Assembly (NCBI GenBank): GCA_900556285.1 | Contig: USOF01000100.1 | Span: 1 to 5,651 of the forward strand | Reading direction: 5' to 3' | Length of the DNA stretch: 5,651 nt | Source of the DNA: an uncultured Collinsella sp. | GTDB lineage: Bacteria > Actinomycetota > Coriobacteriia > Coriobacteriales > Coriobacteriaceae | In this document: piece by piece, positions 5,047 to 5,651 of the stretch | Layout of the letters: every line of letters begins with the position of its first letter | Position numbering within the stretch: position 1 is the first letter of the stretch | The notes under the pieces: model-generated | The model's database searches: none | Seen by the model: only the letters and a program-made list of their open reading frames with translations | What the model was told of the DNA's origin: nothing | Program-made: the position numbers and the translations under genes

Positions 5047-5472
5047 ATGAGCAAGATCGCCGTCGTCTACTGGAGCGGTACAGGCAACACCGAGGCCATG
5101 GCAAACGCAGTTGCAGAGGGCATGCGGCAGGCAGGCGCGGAATGCAGCGTCCTGACGTCGGCCGACGTGACCGCGGATACGGTCGCGGCGCTGGAGGCCG
5201 TCGCGCTCGGCTGCCCGGCCATGGGCGCGGAGGAGCTGGAGGAGACGGAGTTTGCGCCGATGTTCGACGGGATCAAGTCCGCGCTCGCGGGCAAGGCTGT
5301 CGCGCTGTTCGGCTCCTATGGCTGGGGCGACGGAGAGTGGATGCGCACGTGGGAAGAGGACTGCGCCTCTGCCGGCATCCGGCTGGCGGCTGACAGCGTG
5401 ACCTGCTGCGAAGCGCCGGACGACGAAGCGCTGAGCGCCTGCCAGGCCCTCGGCAAGAAGCTGGCGGAGTAA
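5047..5472 (+). CDS. Short-chain flavodoxin
   Basis: A 141-residue FMN electron carrier for low-potential transfer in the cytoplasm, often replacing ferredoxin. The ATG at 5047 has AAAGGA (5035-5040) with 6-base spacing. Seen: FMN-phosphate loop SGTGNT at 10-15 after strand KIAVVYW; isoalloxazine loops LGCPAMGAEELEETEF (54-69; M59 corresponds to clostridial M56) and FGSYGWGDGEW (88-98; W93 stacks on FMN); C-terminal helix ending KKLAE. Length and motifs match the short clostridial flavodoxins (about 138 residues). It is probably cotranscribed with the DUF3793 gene. Odd: codons 1-30 use GCA/GCC for Ala, whereas from codon 31 Ala is mostly GCG, Pro always CCG and Leu mainly CTG, unlike the upstream genes. 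Identity is secure. Confidence 0.95.
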   Translation: MSKIAVVYWSGTGNTEAMANAVAEGMRQAGAECSVLTSADVTADTVAALEAVALGCPAMGAEELEETEFAPMFDGIKSALAGKAVALFGSYGWGDGEWMRTWEEDCASAGIRLAADSVTCCEAPDDEALSACQALGKKLAE

Positions 5473-5484
5473 GGCCGTGGCCGC

Positions 5485-5515
5485 TTGACAGCGCCCCTGC
5501 CGTGTGTGATATAAT
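5485..5515 (+). promoter_or_regulatory. Strong promoter of the last gene (consensus hexamers, 19-base spacer)
   Basis: A perfect TTGACA (5485-5490) and a perfect TATAAT (5510-5515) preceded by an extended -10 TG (5507-5508). The spacer is 19 bases, longer than the optimal 17. The -35 begins 12 bases after the flavodoxin stop. Predicted start of transcription is near 5522, inside the inverted repeat at 5489-5541. Confidence 0.7.
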
Positions 5516-5541
5516 ATGGAAAAACACGACAGGAGGCGCTG
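5489..5541. repeat. Large inverted repeat enclosing the -10 box and ribosome-binding site
   Basis: The left arm CAGCGCCCCTGCCGTGT (5489-5505) pairs with the right arm ACACGACAGGAGGCGCTG (5524-5541): 16 Watson-Crick pairs with one bulged A (5534) and one C-A mismatch. The loop (5506-5523) carries the TATAAT. The right arm contains AGGAGG (5531-5536), the ribosome-binding site of the following gene. In read-through RNA the site would be paired; in RNA started at about 5522 the left arm is missing and the site is free. No T-tract follows. Confidence 0.65.
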
Positions 5542-5543
5542 AT

Positions 5544-5651
5544 ATGCTGCAGATCACAAAGGGCCCGACCCTGCAGGAGGCTCAGATCCCGTTTGCCTGG
5601 GTCGAGGTCCGGTATCCGGACAAGGACCGGTGGGACGAGGCGGGCTTTTAT
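5544..5651 (+). CDS. Start of an unrecognised gene (36 codons, cut by window edge)
   Basis: The frame is open from the ATG at 5544 to the last base of the window. AGGAGG (5531-5536) lies 7 bases upstream, and a consensus-like promoter precedes it. The protein begins MLQITKGPTLQEAQIPF and continues with WVEVRYPDKDRWDEAGFY. No signal peptide or membrane segment is seen. I do not recognise the family from this fragment. Codons (CCG for Pro, CTG for Leu, CGG for Arg) match the latter part of the flavodoxin gene and not the genes further left. Confidence 0.7.
   Translation, partial: MLQITKGPTLQEAQIPFAWVEVRYPDKDRWDEAGFY

Noticed and set aside
1..5651. Insertion sequence, CRISPR array, tRNA, rRNA or riboswitch
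   Set aside because: I saw no transposase or integrase motif, no regularly spaced repeats, and no cloverleaf or known riboswitch core by eye. A tRNAscan or Rfam search could still correct this.

Overview
The window reads as a stretch of high-GC actinobacterial chromosome. It fits best with a gut Coriobacteriia member, probably Collinsella-like. That lineage call is inference: it rests on the strong CTC/CGC/GAC codon bias, a Clostridia-like gene repertoire (UvrX/YqjW-type polymerase, YolD, DUF3793, short-chain flavodoxin) in an actinobacterial base composition, and A-rich/GGGACAGG intergenic repeats. No marker gene proves it.

Layout. (1) 1-835, minus: the N-terminal half of glucose-6-phosphate isomerase (pgi), cut by the window edge, with a GC-rich hairpin in its leader. 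(2) 836-1034: pgi upstream region, then a palindromic element that also works as a terminator for the next gene. (3) 1035-1610, minus: a short protein resembling only the nucleotide-binding half of an iron-containing alcohol dehydrogenase, with an altered glycine-rich loop. (4) 1611-1783: divergent intergenic region with a second copy of the repeat core, a good sigma-70-type promoter and two tandem LexA/SOS boxes. (5) 1784-3707, plus: an SOS-type operon of a Y-family translesion polymerase and a YolD-like protein, overlapping by 8 bases. (6) 3734-4117, minus: a membrane-anchored heavy-metal-associated (HMA) protein convergent with the SOS operon, with a CsoR-like G/C-tract dyad in its promoter region. 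(7) 4296-5472, plus: a DUF3793 protein followed by a short-chain flavodoxin, probably one transcription unit. (8) 5473-5651: a consensus-like promoter inside a large inverted repeat, then the first 36 codons of an unrecognised gene running off the window.

Functional themes. The centre is a DNA-damage-inducible mutagenesis module: promoter, two LexA sites, polymerase and candidate accessory protein. On its right are a copper-handling gene and a redox pair (DUF3793 and flavodoxin). Flavodoxins commonly replace ferredoxin when iron is short, but no convincing iron-regulator site is visible here.

Points that most deserve a second look: the tandem SOS boxes, which also settle the polymerase start codon; an insertion of roughly 85 residues in the polymerase little-finger domain; the reduced alcohol-dehydrogenase-like gene between two repeats; a codon-usage break inside the flavodoxin gene that continues to the window end (horizontal transfer or a chimeric assembly); and the inverted repeat that would bury the ribosome-binding site of the last gene in read-through transcripts.
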